Of a DNA stretch of 12,837 nt, positions 1 to 8,412 are shown piece after piece (the stretch's first letter is position 1; each line of letters begins with the position of its first letter). The notes beneath the pieces were generated by a model, which saw only the letters and a program-made list of their open reading frames with translations, did no database searches and was not told the DNA's origin. The DNA comes from Funneliformis mosseae. Its lineage: Eukaryota; Glomeromycota; Glomeromycetes; Glomerales; Glomeraceae. The position numbers and the translations under genes were made by a program. The stretch lies in NCBI GenBank assembly GCA_910592005.1, contig CAJVPP010003017.1, positions 1-12,837 of the forward strand. Reading direction: 5' to 3'.

Positions 1-588
1 TCCTTAAGAAATAATAAAACAATTGTCTTTAAGAAACAATAAATGCATTATACCTTAAGAATGAATAAATTATCATTTTTTAAGAATGATAAATGCATCA
101 TATCTTAGAAATAATAAATTATTATTTCTTAGATATGATAATACTATCGTCCTTAAGAAATAATAAAACAATTGTCTTTAAGAAACAATAAATGCATTAT
201 ACCTTAAGAATGAATAAATTATCATTCCTTAAATATAATAATACTATTATTCCTTAGATACAATAAACTATCATACCTAAGAAATGATAATACCATCATA
301 CCTTAGGAATGATAAAATTATCATATTTAAGGAATGATAATACTATCATACTTTAGGAATGATAAAACCATCATCCTTAAGGAATGATAATACCATTATT
401 TCTTAAAAATAATAAAATCGTCATACTTAAGAAACAATAATACTATCATACCTTAGGAATGATAAAATTATTATACTTAAGATATGATAAATGTATTGTT
501 TCTTAGGAATGATAAAATTATCATACTTTAAGTACAATAATACCATTATTTTTAAGGAATAATATACTTATTATACTTAAAGAATAAT
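1..588. repeat. Tandem array of about 24 palindromic ~25-bp units (minisatellite)
   Basis: The stretch divides into about 24 consecutive units. Each has a 19-20 bp imperfect palindrome centred on CCTTAAGG or CCTTAGG-like sequence (for example ATCATACCTTAGGAATGAT) followed by a 5-6 bp A-rich spacer (AAAAT, AATACT, AAATGC). Two spacer classes tend to alternate. Each palindrome could fold into a hairpin. Positions 1-77 are repeated without a mismatch at 150-226, so part of the array was copied as a block of several units. It is non-coding in every frame. The array runs off the left edge and stops where the inverted-repeat element at 590 begins. Function is unknown. Confidence 0.85.
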
Positions 589-589
589 A

Positions 590-747
590 TGAGACCTTTG
601 CAATAGAAAGGGGGAAAACTACCAGAAAAAATCAATTTTACTTTTATATGCCAAATATGATTTTTAAGTCAAAATATATTCAGATTTAGCATTAACTCAA
701 TTTTATTTTTTCCAGCCATTTTCTAATTTTCTATTGCAAAGGTCTCA
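590..747. mobile_element. MITE-like element with perfect terminal inverted repeats
   Basis: The left end reads GAGACCTTTGCAATAGAAA at 591-609 and the right end is its exact reverse complement at 728-746. Weaker symmetry extends inward to about 45 nt on each side. The ends are flanked by TA (588-589 and 748-749), which suits a Tc1/mariner-type target duplication. A 4-bp ATAT duplication fits equally well because the flanks are ambiguous. At about 158 bp with no reading frame, it is non-autonomous. It sits at the edge of the palindromic array. The perfect ends suggest recent movement. The transposase family is inferred. Confidence 0.8.
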
Positions 748-759
748 TATAATCATTCT

Positions 760-908
760 AATCAGATGTCAATCAGTAAGATAAGTTAAATTTTGATATA
801 TACTAATTAGCTATAAGTATGCCAATCAGCTATAAATAAGATACTGTAGGTCAAATTTTAGCTAATTCTTGACTGATTTCTGATGTATACTAATCAACAT
901 GTCTGATT
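760..908. repeat. Imperfect inverted-repeat pair, possible second small element
   Basis: The left arm AATCAGATGTCAATCAG (760-776) matches, with a 2-nt gap and two transitions, the reverse complement of the right arm CTAATCAACATGTCTGATT (890-908). The span of about 150 bp is similar to the neighbouring element at 590-747, but the ends are different and more decayed. No target duplication is evident. In sequence this AT-rich, chance similarity is a real alternative. Confidence 0.35.
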
Positions 909-1194
909 TTTTTAATTTTAATCAGTATGATAATTTACCTTAATTTAAATTATATCACTTTAAAAATCACATAAATTTAACTATAAAAATTCTTCTACTA
1001 TTTTTTTATTACTTCATTTTACTCCTATATTTTTTTAAAAAATCCAGTTTTACCTATCACTCTTAAAAAAAATTTTAAATTTACCCTATTTTATATATAC
1101 CAGATTTTATATAATTGTCTGAAGTTTTACAATAACTAAGAAGTGATACAATAACTAGAATGTCAAATAATAAATAATAAGACTTAGAATCATA

Positions 1195-1850
1195 AATGCT
1201 AAAATTATTAAAGGAAAAAAATAACTAAAGATGTTTGGATTAGAAAAAAAAAGAAGAAAATTAATAAATATGCATAGATGTTATATAAAAGCTCAAATAA
1301 AGAAACTAATAAACTATGATCATAAAATACTTATATAACTTATATTGCTAAAAAAAAAATTAAAAGAAATATTGACAAGAATAGGAATATACTTAAATAT
1401 AGAAAAAAAAAAGAATTATTATGAGAATTAAAGAAATAGAAGAAAATAAAGTAATAATTAGTATATCTAAAAAAATATCTAAAAATAGAAAAATAATAAG
1501 AACTTATAATAAATACATGAAAAAATACATAATAATCTTAAAATAGTAAATAAGAAAAGAAATATAAGAAAGAAATAGGAAATAAAAATAAAATAAAATT
1601 TGAAATAAGAAAATTAATGAGAAATTAGAATTTATAATTAGTGAAAAGATATTATGAAATATTAGAAATGAAATGATGAAATAGTGAAATATTAGAAAAT
1701 AATAATAAAACTATAATATAATAATAAAAATTATTAGTAAACAAAAAAAAAAATAAAAAATAGAATAAGGATTAGAAATTAAGAAAGAAAATAAAATTAG
1801 AATTAAGAAATTAGAATTAGAAATAAGAAAAAGAATAGGTATTAAATAAA
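1195..1850. repeat. Purine-rich low-complexity tract
   Basis: The plus strand is dominated by A with scattered G (words such as AGAAATTAGAA, AAATAAGAAA, GAAATGAAATGATGAAATAG), with little C. No codon structure or open frame of useful length is present on either strand. It resembles in mirror image the pyrimidine-rich tract at about 3830-4310. I see no gene here. Confidence 0.7.
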
Positions 1851-2185
1851 AGATTTACAAATTGATTAAAATTTAATTTTATATAAATAAAGGTAGAAAT
1901 TATCTTAGTAAAAATTAGAAGAGATCAGTATTTCTAATTCAGTTGGTAATAATTAAATTCTTATTATAAGTTATACTGTAATAGTTACAAGTTCAGGTTT
2001 CAATAAAGTATAAAAACTAGATGATTTTTTTAAAATTTTATATGTAACTAAATATGTATTTATAATTAGTTAATTGATTTATCAATTAGTATTAATCATA
2101 TTTAAATACTAGATTTTTTAAGAATATGTAATGCAAATAAAGCTAAAGATCAAAAAACTTAGCATTCATTGATAAGTCTATACAG

Positions 2186-2342
2186 TCAACTCATGTTATA
2201 ACGAACATTATGTCATAGACCTCAACTTTACTATAAAGTTATAGTGAAGATTTTATGATATTTGATTAGCCAATTAATTATAATAAGAGTATTTTTATTA
2301 TATTTGTTCAAAAAATTAAGAGTTCATTATATCAAGTGTTAA
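2186..2342. mobile_element. Possible degenerate mariner/pogo-type MITE
   Basis: The arm TCAACTCATGTTATAACGAAC (2186-2206) and the reverse complement of 2322-2342 agree at 16 of 21 positions. A CAGT precedes the left arm, and a reverse-complement ACAGT lies about 13 nt outside the right arm. The CAGT..AACTC..TATAACGAAC pattern is reminiscent of pogo/Tigger-like termini. No transposase is present and no target duplication is clear. The family assignment is inference and the element is at best decayed. Confidence 0.35.
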
Positions 2343-3180
2343 TTGTAATAAATACTGTCTTATGTCTTAAAATTTAGGAATCCTTATATAAGTAAAGAAG
2401 TATCTAACCAGTAATTAGTAAATTGAGTAATATATTGAGGTCTAAATACCTTACATAACTATAATGATAATAGATTGTATTATACTAATACAGTATCATT
2501 CAATCAAGTTATTACTTAAGGTAGAGGTTAGGTTTAATTCCTGAGTAAATTTAATGATATAGATATAACAGTCACTTACTTTTATAAGGTTTTATAAGGA
2601 TGATAACATCTAAGCCTTTCTAGTTATGTATAATATATCCTGATACCAGATAGAAGTAGTAGTGATATATATAAGATGTTAATAAGTATAGATAAAATTG
2701 ATAATAATACTTGTGACTAGAAGTGATTTCTCTATCTAAATTTGATAGTGATTTTAAGGTCTAGATGCTTTAGAGCTTAATATCCTAAAGAGTTCTTTTA
2801 TATGATAAGTATTAAATCAGTATCAATAAATAGATTCTGATTAGAATTTGAGTTTAACTATAACCTTAGGGTCTTAAAATTAAATGTAGTGTGAAGTTAC
2901 GTAAATAATTTTTAAGAGCACTTTAACAATCATTATATATATTCCTAATATATAAATACTGAAAAAAATAAAATTTTAGTAAAAATTAGATAATTATTAA
3001 TCAATTACTGAAATTATATAAAAACATCAAATCTTATATAATAAATAAGAAATTAATAATTAAATAGTATAATTTGTTATTTGATTTATTTAAAACTAAT
3101 ATTTGAATTAATTATATAATAGAATAATATATAAGAACATGAAATTATAATAGTTTAATAATAATTAATAAGGAAAATAA

Positions 3181-3252
3181 TATAAAAATATTTAATGTTT
3201 TATAAATTAAATATAAAAATATTTAATGTTTTATAAATTAAATATAAAAATA
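3181..3252. repeat. 31-bp tandem duplication, 2.3 copies
   Basis: Positions 3181-3211 and 3212-3242 are identical 31-mers beginning TATAAAAATATTTAATG, followed by a 10-nt partial third copy. The absence of mismatches implies a recent slippage or duplication event. Non-coding. Confidence 0.9.
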
Positions 3253-3829
3253 ATTATTAAAATAATTTGAGAAGATAATAAAATCAATTTATCAGTCAAG
3301 GAAAGAAAAAAAAGAAATAAAGAGTATTATATAAGATACAAAGGCAATAAAATGGAATTCTGATAGAGTGTAGCCTGATAAATAAATTAAAGATATGATA
3401 TGATATATTTAACTTAATAATATAAGCTAAAATGGAAAAATTTAGTATATAATTATAATGTAAGTAAATAAACAAATAACAATATAATGATAAATATACC
3501 TTAACAGTATAATTAATATCTTTTAGGATTTGTGATTATTAAAATAGAGTAGAAGAGTTAGGAGATGAATTTTTATAACAAAAAAATTACACAATCTCTT
3601 CAGGACTTAATTCTGAGATAGCTAGATATTAATTAAAAATATTTAAATGATTTTTAGATTTATATTAAAAATATTTACTTTTTTAGAATTCAGACACACT
3701 TAAAGAAAAAATCATAATTTTTTATTATAAAGTAAACCTAAAATATAAGGTAAAATCATGATATGCCTGCGAGGTAAAATTGAAATATATAGCAAATTGC
3801 GACATGTTTGCAAGGCAATAATTATTAAA

Positions 3830-4310
3830 AAATTTTTCATTTCATTTTAATTTTTTTAAAAATTTCATTTTTTCTTTTCATTTTGTTTGTTTAATTTTAT
3901 TTTTCTTTTCATTTTATTCATTTAATTTGATTTTTTTTTGTTTCATTTTTCTAATTTCATTTTTTCATTTTATCTTATTTTTCTAATTTTATTTTCTAAT
4001 TTCTTTTCATTTGTTTAATTTTGTTTATTTGTCTCATCTTATATACTTAATTTTATTTTATAGTTTCATTTTATTTCTTAATTTTGTTTTTTTGTTTCGT
4101 TTAATTTTCTTAACTTCTTTTTTCATTTTATTTAGTTTTCTTAATTTCATTTTTTCATCTCATTTTATTTTGTTTTGTTTTATTTTTATTTCTTCTTTTA
4201 TTATATTTTTATTATATTTTTATTATATTTTTATTATATTTTTATTATATTTTTATTATATTTTTATTATATTTTTTTTATTTTTTTTTATTTTAAAAAA
4301 AATTTAATAA
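3830..4310. repeat. Pyrimidine-rich low-complexity tract
   Basis: The plus strand is nearly all T with C and occasional A or G (TTTCATTTT, TTTTCTAATTT words). It gives a long open frame rich in Phe, Leu and Ile at 4011-4307, which is a composition artefact, not a gene. Its 3' part becomes the 11-bp microsatellite at 4201-4277. Confidence 0.75.
4201..4277. repeat. 11-bp microsatellite (TTATATTTTTA)n
   Basis: Six perfect copies of TTATATTTTTA run from 4201 to 4266. A seventh copy with a terminal change ends at 4277. Copy number is likely variable between strains or nuclei. Confidence 0.95.
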
Positions 4311-5300
4311 ATTAATAAAACTTTCATATAACAATTAACAGATTGTATATTAAAATAAAATGACTAGAATTTACAAAATAATATGAATATATTTCTGAAA
4401 AATTATATCATAGTAAAATTATATTTGCGTAATAAAATCAGTAATCATATATTATAATGAATAATTTGTTAATACTATAAATAATTATTCATTATATATA
4501 CTGAATAATTCATTATAAAGTTAATAGAGATTCTTATCTAGATCAATTAATTCATTATATTTGTAATACTAAAATTATGAATTTTTTTTTAGATAGCTGA
4601 AACTAGTTAATATTGATTATAATATATATTAGAATTAGAATCAGATATGATTTTTATAAAATAACAATAATGAATTAGTGTAAATATCAGGGTTAAGTTA
4701 AAAATATTAATAAATTAGTTCTATTAATTTAGTCTCATTCTTCGATTAATTAGTATAATTAATTATATTTATTTGTAATATTCTATAGTGTGACAAATAA
4801 ATCTAACTCATTGAAAAATTTTAAATCTTTTATAAATCATCTAACACCTAATTCTAATTCTAATCTTATCCCTAAATAATTTTAATTATACCAGCCAATT
4901 ATAGTATAAAATAAATTAATAAATCTCAATAAATTATATACAGTTAATTTGAATTGATAATCATGTAATCAATCTTTTTTTAACAAAAAAAATCTGATTT
5001 TTTTCTTTTAAAACTTTTTACTTTTTGAAAAGTTAAATATTATAGCAAATAATACCTTATTCAATCTGATCAGTCCTATTTAAGCTAATTCTGATTTTAT
5101 ATTAAATAAAGAAAAAAGAATATGAAAATTTAAAAATGTTAAACAAATGAAAGAATAAAATAAAATAAGAAAATGAAACTTATCATATCTATTTAGAATC
5201 CAGTACTAAGGAGCTAAAAAATATCTAAAAAAAAAAGTAAACAAAAGATTAAAACAAAATAAGAAAAAAAGAAAATAGTTATATAATTTATAATCAAGTA
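4311..5300. other. AT-rich intergenic region, no gene seen
   Basis: There is no open frame worth reporting. The clearest structure is a perfect 14-bp inverted repeat, TATAATGAATAATT at 4453-4466 against 4483-4496, with a 16-nt loop. The AATAATTCATTATA motif recurs just downstream. From about 5100 the sequence becomes purine-rich (AAAATGAAA, AAATAAGAAA words), like 1195-1850. Confidence 0.5.
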
Positions 5301-5303
5301 AAA

Positions 5304-5353
5304 GAATAAATGAAGTAAAAAAAGAAAATGAAATAAACTAACTTATTATTGAA
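5304..5353. repeat. Diverged copy of a dispersed repeat (partner at 5847-5896)
   Basis: Starting at GAATAAATGAAG and passing through GAAAATGAAATAAACTAACTT to a terminal TTGAA, this stretch aligns almost end to end with 5847-5896 (GAATAAAGTGAAG..., GAAAATGAAACGAACTAACTT..., TTGAA). Differences are mainly substitutions. The two copies are about 540 bp apart in the same orientation. Confidence 0.6.
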
Positions 5354-5787
5354 GCTGTGATATGTGAATGCTATCAATTAGTCACATGATTGAAAATGAT
5401 TAACAGATTTAATAAAGTGAATAAATTAGAGCAATATTATAATCATTATATTTGTTAATTATATCATTTATTTCATTTATTATAATTATTCTATTTATTA
5501 TATTTATATTATAATTTATATTACATTTGTTATATTTTATTTTATAGTATTTTATTTTGTATGAATACCTTGTATTTTTTCTTGAATTAAAAAGTAACTC
5601 GAGATAGGGTTTTAGAATAAACCGAGAGTTCAATAAAGAAATCTTATAAATTCATTTTCTATTACCTTTTGTTGTGTCTTCTATAGTCATGATTGTGATA
5701 AAGTCTTGTATTTAATACTACATATCGAATTAAAAGTAAATCATTTTAGTTTACAGATACCAAGCCAACACCACCTTAGATCCAGCC

Positions 5788-5947
5788 AAAATGCTGAAAG
5801 ACCTAAAAAAAGAAGAAAATGATTGTTAAACAACAACCAATTTAATGAATAAAGTGAAGCAAAGGAAGAAAATGAAACGAACTAACTTACAGTTGAAATG
5901 CTAAAAGACCTAAAAAAAAGAAGATAATGTTGTTAAACAACAACCAA
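5788..5947. repeat. Direct repeat pair of ~52 bp with intervening dispersed repeat
   Basis: Positions 5788-5840 and 5896-5947 are near-identical. Both run AAATGCTGAAAGACCTAAAA or its one-change variant, then an A/G run, then TTGTTAAACAACAACCAA. Between them lies the second copy of the 5304-5353 repeat, so the arrangement is A-B-A' with a lone B upstream. TTGTTAAACAACAA holds a small internal palindrome. These look like fragments of a family repeated elsewhere in the genome. No coding frame spans them. Confidence 0.75.
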
Positions 5948-6009
5948 GCGAAAGAAATAAAAGATAAACTATAATTTCTAAAATTACATAATCACAAGTA
6001 TAAGCACAC

Positions 6010-6049
6010 CTCTATACAATCACACTATAAAGGATGTGATTGTAGAGAG
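6010..6049. repeat. Strong hairpin, 14 of 15 bp stem, 10-nt loop
   Basis: CTCTATACAATCACA (6010-6024) pairs with TGTGATTGTAGAGAG (6035-6049) with one mismatch, leaving the loop CTATAAAGGA. It is notable for its higher GC content in an AT-rich setting, which makes chance less likely than for pure A/T palindromes. It could be the remnant of a tiny inverted-repeat element or a structured transcript. Nothing in the sequence decides between these. Confidence 0.7.
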
Positions 6050-6567
6050 AGTTGACGTACTTATTTTAAATTTTGATATGCTTAAACTTTAAAAAAATAT
6101 TTCACGTCATGTTAGCTACCCAGGGTAAAACTGCTAGTTTAATGATAATAATTTGTCGCGAAAATCAATTTTTTTACAATTTATACAATTTTATGCATGG
6201 TTTAATATTTATATTATTAAATATTGGACATGAATATTTGTCAACCAAAGTTACATTTGTTCATATATTTTGTAACTAAAATCTAATTCAACTTACACTC
6301 GATATAGTTAAACACTTTTTAATACGATTATCGATTAAAATCGATTTCGATTAATTCAATTTTATTAATTTTATTAGAATCGCTTCAATCCCTATACTGT
6401 ATAGTATAATAGTAATTTACAATGTTGCTAAAAAAAAAAAATAATTAAAAACAAAAATGAAAACTTCTAATATTTAACGTTTTATAATAAATGAAAAAAC
6501 CTTTAGATTGAACAATTTAACAATCAGAGTTTTAATTGATGTGAAGCTTATCATATCAAACAGTAGG
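6050..6567. other. Intergenic region 3' of the kinase locus
   Basis: No gene is supported. A plus-strand frame at 6073-6279 lacks an ATG at its start and looks non-coding. Small palindromes occur: ATCGATT..AATCGAT at 6330-6345, and ATACTGTATAGTAT near 6391. An A-run follows near 6430. Confidence 0.4.
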
Positions 6568-6573
6568 TTTATT
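6568..6573 (-). promoter_or_regulatory. Putative polyadenylation signal AATAAA for the kinase-LRR locus
   Basis: On the minus strand AATAAA lies 17 nt beyond the stop codon at 6590-6592. In DNA this AT-rich the hexamer is common by chance, so position is the main argument. If the stop codon is itself the product of a frameshift, the signal lies close to the original coding sequence. Confidence 0.3.
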
Positions 6574-6589
6574 AGATTTGGCAGGATAG

Positions 6590-7473
6590 TTATTGAGGTG
6601 TTGTGTTTTTTAAAGATTTAGGTTTAATACTCATTAAGGAATCGGGTAAATTTGGTAAGCTAGTTATCGGCGTATTCCTACAGTCAAGTTCCGTTAAGGA
6701 GTCGGGTAAGGTTTGTAGGATAGTTATTGGAGTATTAGAGCAATAAAGTTTCTTTAAGGAGTTGGGTAAAATTGGTAAGTTATTTATTTGAGTATTATAA
6801 CAAATGAGTTTTGTTAAGGAGTTGGGTAAAGTTGGTAGGATAGTTATTGGAGTAGAAGAGCAATAAAGTTCCGTTAAGGAGTTGGGTAAGGTTGGTAGGA
6901 TAGTTATTGGAGTAGTAGCGCAATTAAGTTCCGTTAAGGAGTCGGGTAAAGTTGGTAAGCTATTTATTTTAGCGCTATAACATCTGAGTACCGTTAAGGA
7001 GCTAGGTAAAATTGGTAAGCTGGTTACCTGAGTATTATTACAGTTAAGTACTTTTAATTTCCGATATCTTTGCAATCCTCCTAAAGCGTTTAATATGTCA
7101 TCCTTATTAAATTCCGTAATCGTTAAACTTTCAATAGTATCATCATAAACAATATCTGATACTTCAATATTTGATTCTAATTCTTCTACATTCTTCTGAT
7201 TAAAATTTTGAGATAATTCCTCGTTGAATGAATTAATTTGCAGTTGTTCCGATAATGATTCATAATTTGCCTGATCAAAATTTTGAATAATTCGAGATAA
7301 ATCTCCATTTGATGTATTAGAAGAATAAGGTTGTAGTTCTGGCGATTGAAGATTTGATTCATAATTAATCGTTTGATTATCTACTGTTATGTTTGATATC
7401 GTAAGAATTGTATTCAATTTTTCAATTACTTGATTCATTAATGGACGATTATCTGGATCATTATCCCAGCATT
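6590..7473 (-). CDS. Last exon of the kinase locus: kinase C-lobe end, linker and LRR array (open frame)
   Basis: This is the only exon of the kinase locus that reads without interruption: 294 codons plus a split first codon, ending in TAA at 6590-6592. An internal ATG at 7436-7438 gives 282 residues from MNQVIEKLN. Residues 1-9 finish the kinase C-lobe and 10-120 are an Asn/Gln/Ser/Glu-rich linker. From about 128 the LRR begins, with exact 20-residue periodicity from 141 to 270. A 282-residue LRR protein made from the internal ATG is possible, but no promoter is evident, and it would start inside the kinase fold. Most probably it is simply the 3' exon. The reading ends abnormally (see the finding on the last repeat). 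Confidence 0.7.
6629..7018 (-). repeat. 60-bp tandem repeat encoding 20-residue LPX-type leucine-rich repeats
   Basis: Six full units and most of a seventh follow LPxLPxSLxxLxCxxTxIxx, starting at residues 141, 161, 181, 201, 221, 241 and 261 of the frame from 7438. A partial leading unit (LKVLNCNNTQVTS) precedes them. The 20-residue spacing and the LPxLP start are those of the short LRR class known from bacterial effectors such as YopM and IpaH, here with Cys in the usual Val/Ile position and Thr in the usual Asn position. LRRs of this form fold into a curved solenoid used for protein binding. Units are also very similar at DNA level (TTGGTAGGATAGTTATTG recurs), which suggests recent unit duplication or homogenisation. 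Confidence 0.9.
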
Positions 7474-7545
7474 CTGAAAATGTAGAAATCTATTAATCAA
7501 AAACATTGTAATCGTAATTTTAAGTTGATATTTTAACATATTTAC
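7474..7545 (-). other. Intron 4 of the kinase-LRR locus (72 nt)
   Basis: The donor is GTAAATATG after ..IYT plus one base. The acceptor TTTTCAG is at 7474-7480. Joining here gives GAA TGC TGG, the ECW motif expected in the kinase C-lobe. An alternative AG 16 nt upstream would shift the frame and lose this motif, so it is not used. Confidence 0.8.
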
Positions 7546-7885
7546 CGGTATAAATTTTCGCATAGTCCTCAGGTGTACCAGGAATGACCTTTTCTCTAAG
7601 TCCTTGTGAAATGTCTATAGCTAAATTAATGTCATATTGTTCGCCTTCAACATAAAAAGGAGGACTACCGCTTGATATCTCCCAAAAGAGCACGCCGACA
7701 CTGTAAACGTCGCTCTTTTCATTTAGTTTAAATTGTGATGATGCATTGTCCCCTCTTCGTTTGTTAAAAAATTTGGGTCAACATAAGGAATTACTCCAAA
7801 AACTTTTGACTGATTCAATTCTTTTCGATAAACCAAAATCAGCTAGTTTAATAATACCTTGACGAATTAATATATTACCGGAATG

Positions 7886-7953
7886 CTATACATAAATTAT
7901 TATTTTTTTTTTGCAATAATAATAAACAAAAGATAGATATTGTGCAAACTTAC
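7886..7953 (-). other. Intron 3 of the kinase-LRR locus (68 nt)
   Basis: The donor is GTAAGTTTG and the acceptor TATAG. It splits the catalytic loop exactly between HRDL and HSGN, restoring the conserved HRDLHSGN motif. It includes an A-run near 7901-7912 on the opposite strand. Confidence 0.88.
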
Positions 7954-8126
7954 CAGATCACGATGTACAATTCGTTCTTTATGTAAACACGACACAGCGC
8001 TTGCCAACTGAAATGCAAAGTTGTATTTATCTCCAAGTAAGCTTATTAAAATTATCCTTCAAATAGCTTTAAAGTTCACCGTCTTCTGCATACTCCATTC
8101 TAACCAATACTTTTTCAATTGATTTT

Positions 8127-8239
8127 CTAAATTTTTTTTTTTATTTTTAAAAAAAAAAAATAATAATTATAATTATAAACATATAATGATTTAAAACAAA
8201 ATATAAATTCGATATATAAACATAATGATGAAGATTTAC
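8127..8239 (-). other. Intron 2 of the kinase-LRR locus (113 nt)
   Basis: The donor is GTAAATCTTC and the acceptor AAATTTAG, preceded by long T and A runs (8131-8160). Splicing joins ..ITTNQ plus one base to a codon GAA, in phase. Confidence 0.75.
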
Positions 8240-8309
8240 CTTGATTAGTAGTTATCCCATAAAAGCGGATAATATTATCATGAAAATCCACTTCTCGTTG
8301 AATTTCAAG

Positions 8310-8412
8310 CTACAATTATTGCGAATATAAATTTTAGGTTAATATATAAACGATCCTATACTAAACAGACTGAAATAGATAGACCGAAATACATTTTATA
8401 TTTTGTAATTAC
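8310..8412 (-). other. Intron 1 of the kinase-LRR locus (103 nt)
   Basis: The donor is GTAATTACAA after LVRE and the acceptor ATTGTAG before LEIQREVDFHDN. Phase 0. It falls in the C-helix region of the kinase N-lobe. Splicing rejoins a helix with the expected conserved Glu. Confidence 0.8.

Larger units (their letters stand above)
1851..3829. other. AT-rich intergenic filler without a recognisable gene
   Basis: About 2 kb with dense stops in all six frames and no recognisable protein similarity. GC is slightly higher and more balanced between strands at about 2160-2930, where old transposon sequence is possible but not identifiable. The only structures I could pick out are the imperfect inverted-repeat pair at 2186-2342 and the 31-bp tandem duplication at 3181-3252. 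Confidence 0.6.

Noticed and set aside
1..588. CRISPR array
   Set aside because: Repeats are palindromic and variable and the spacers are only 5-6 bp of repeated A-rich sequence; the rest of the window is eukaryotic in style.
2526..2545. GGTTTAATTCC resembling a tRNA T-arm
   Set aside because: No matching acceptor, D or anticodon stems could be found around it.
4011..4307. 98-residue plus-strand ORF rich in Phe, Leu and Ile
   Set aside because: It is a by-product of the T-rich tract and the 11-bp microsatellite; the apparent membrane protein has no codon structure beyond the repeat.
5409..5633. 74-residue minus-strand ORF rich in Asn, Ile, Tyr and Lys
   Set aside because: Low-complexity AT composition produces it (TTATAT/ATTATA words); no domain-like segment.
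6073..6279. 68-residue plus-strand ORF with hydrophobic stretch
   Set aside because: Its start is TTG; the first ATG gives 56 residues with no motif, and the composition matches neighbouring non-coding DNA.
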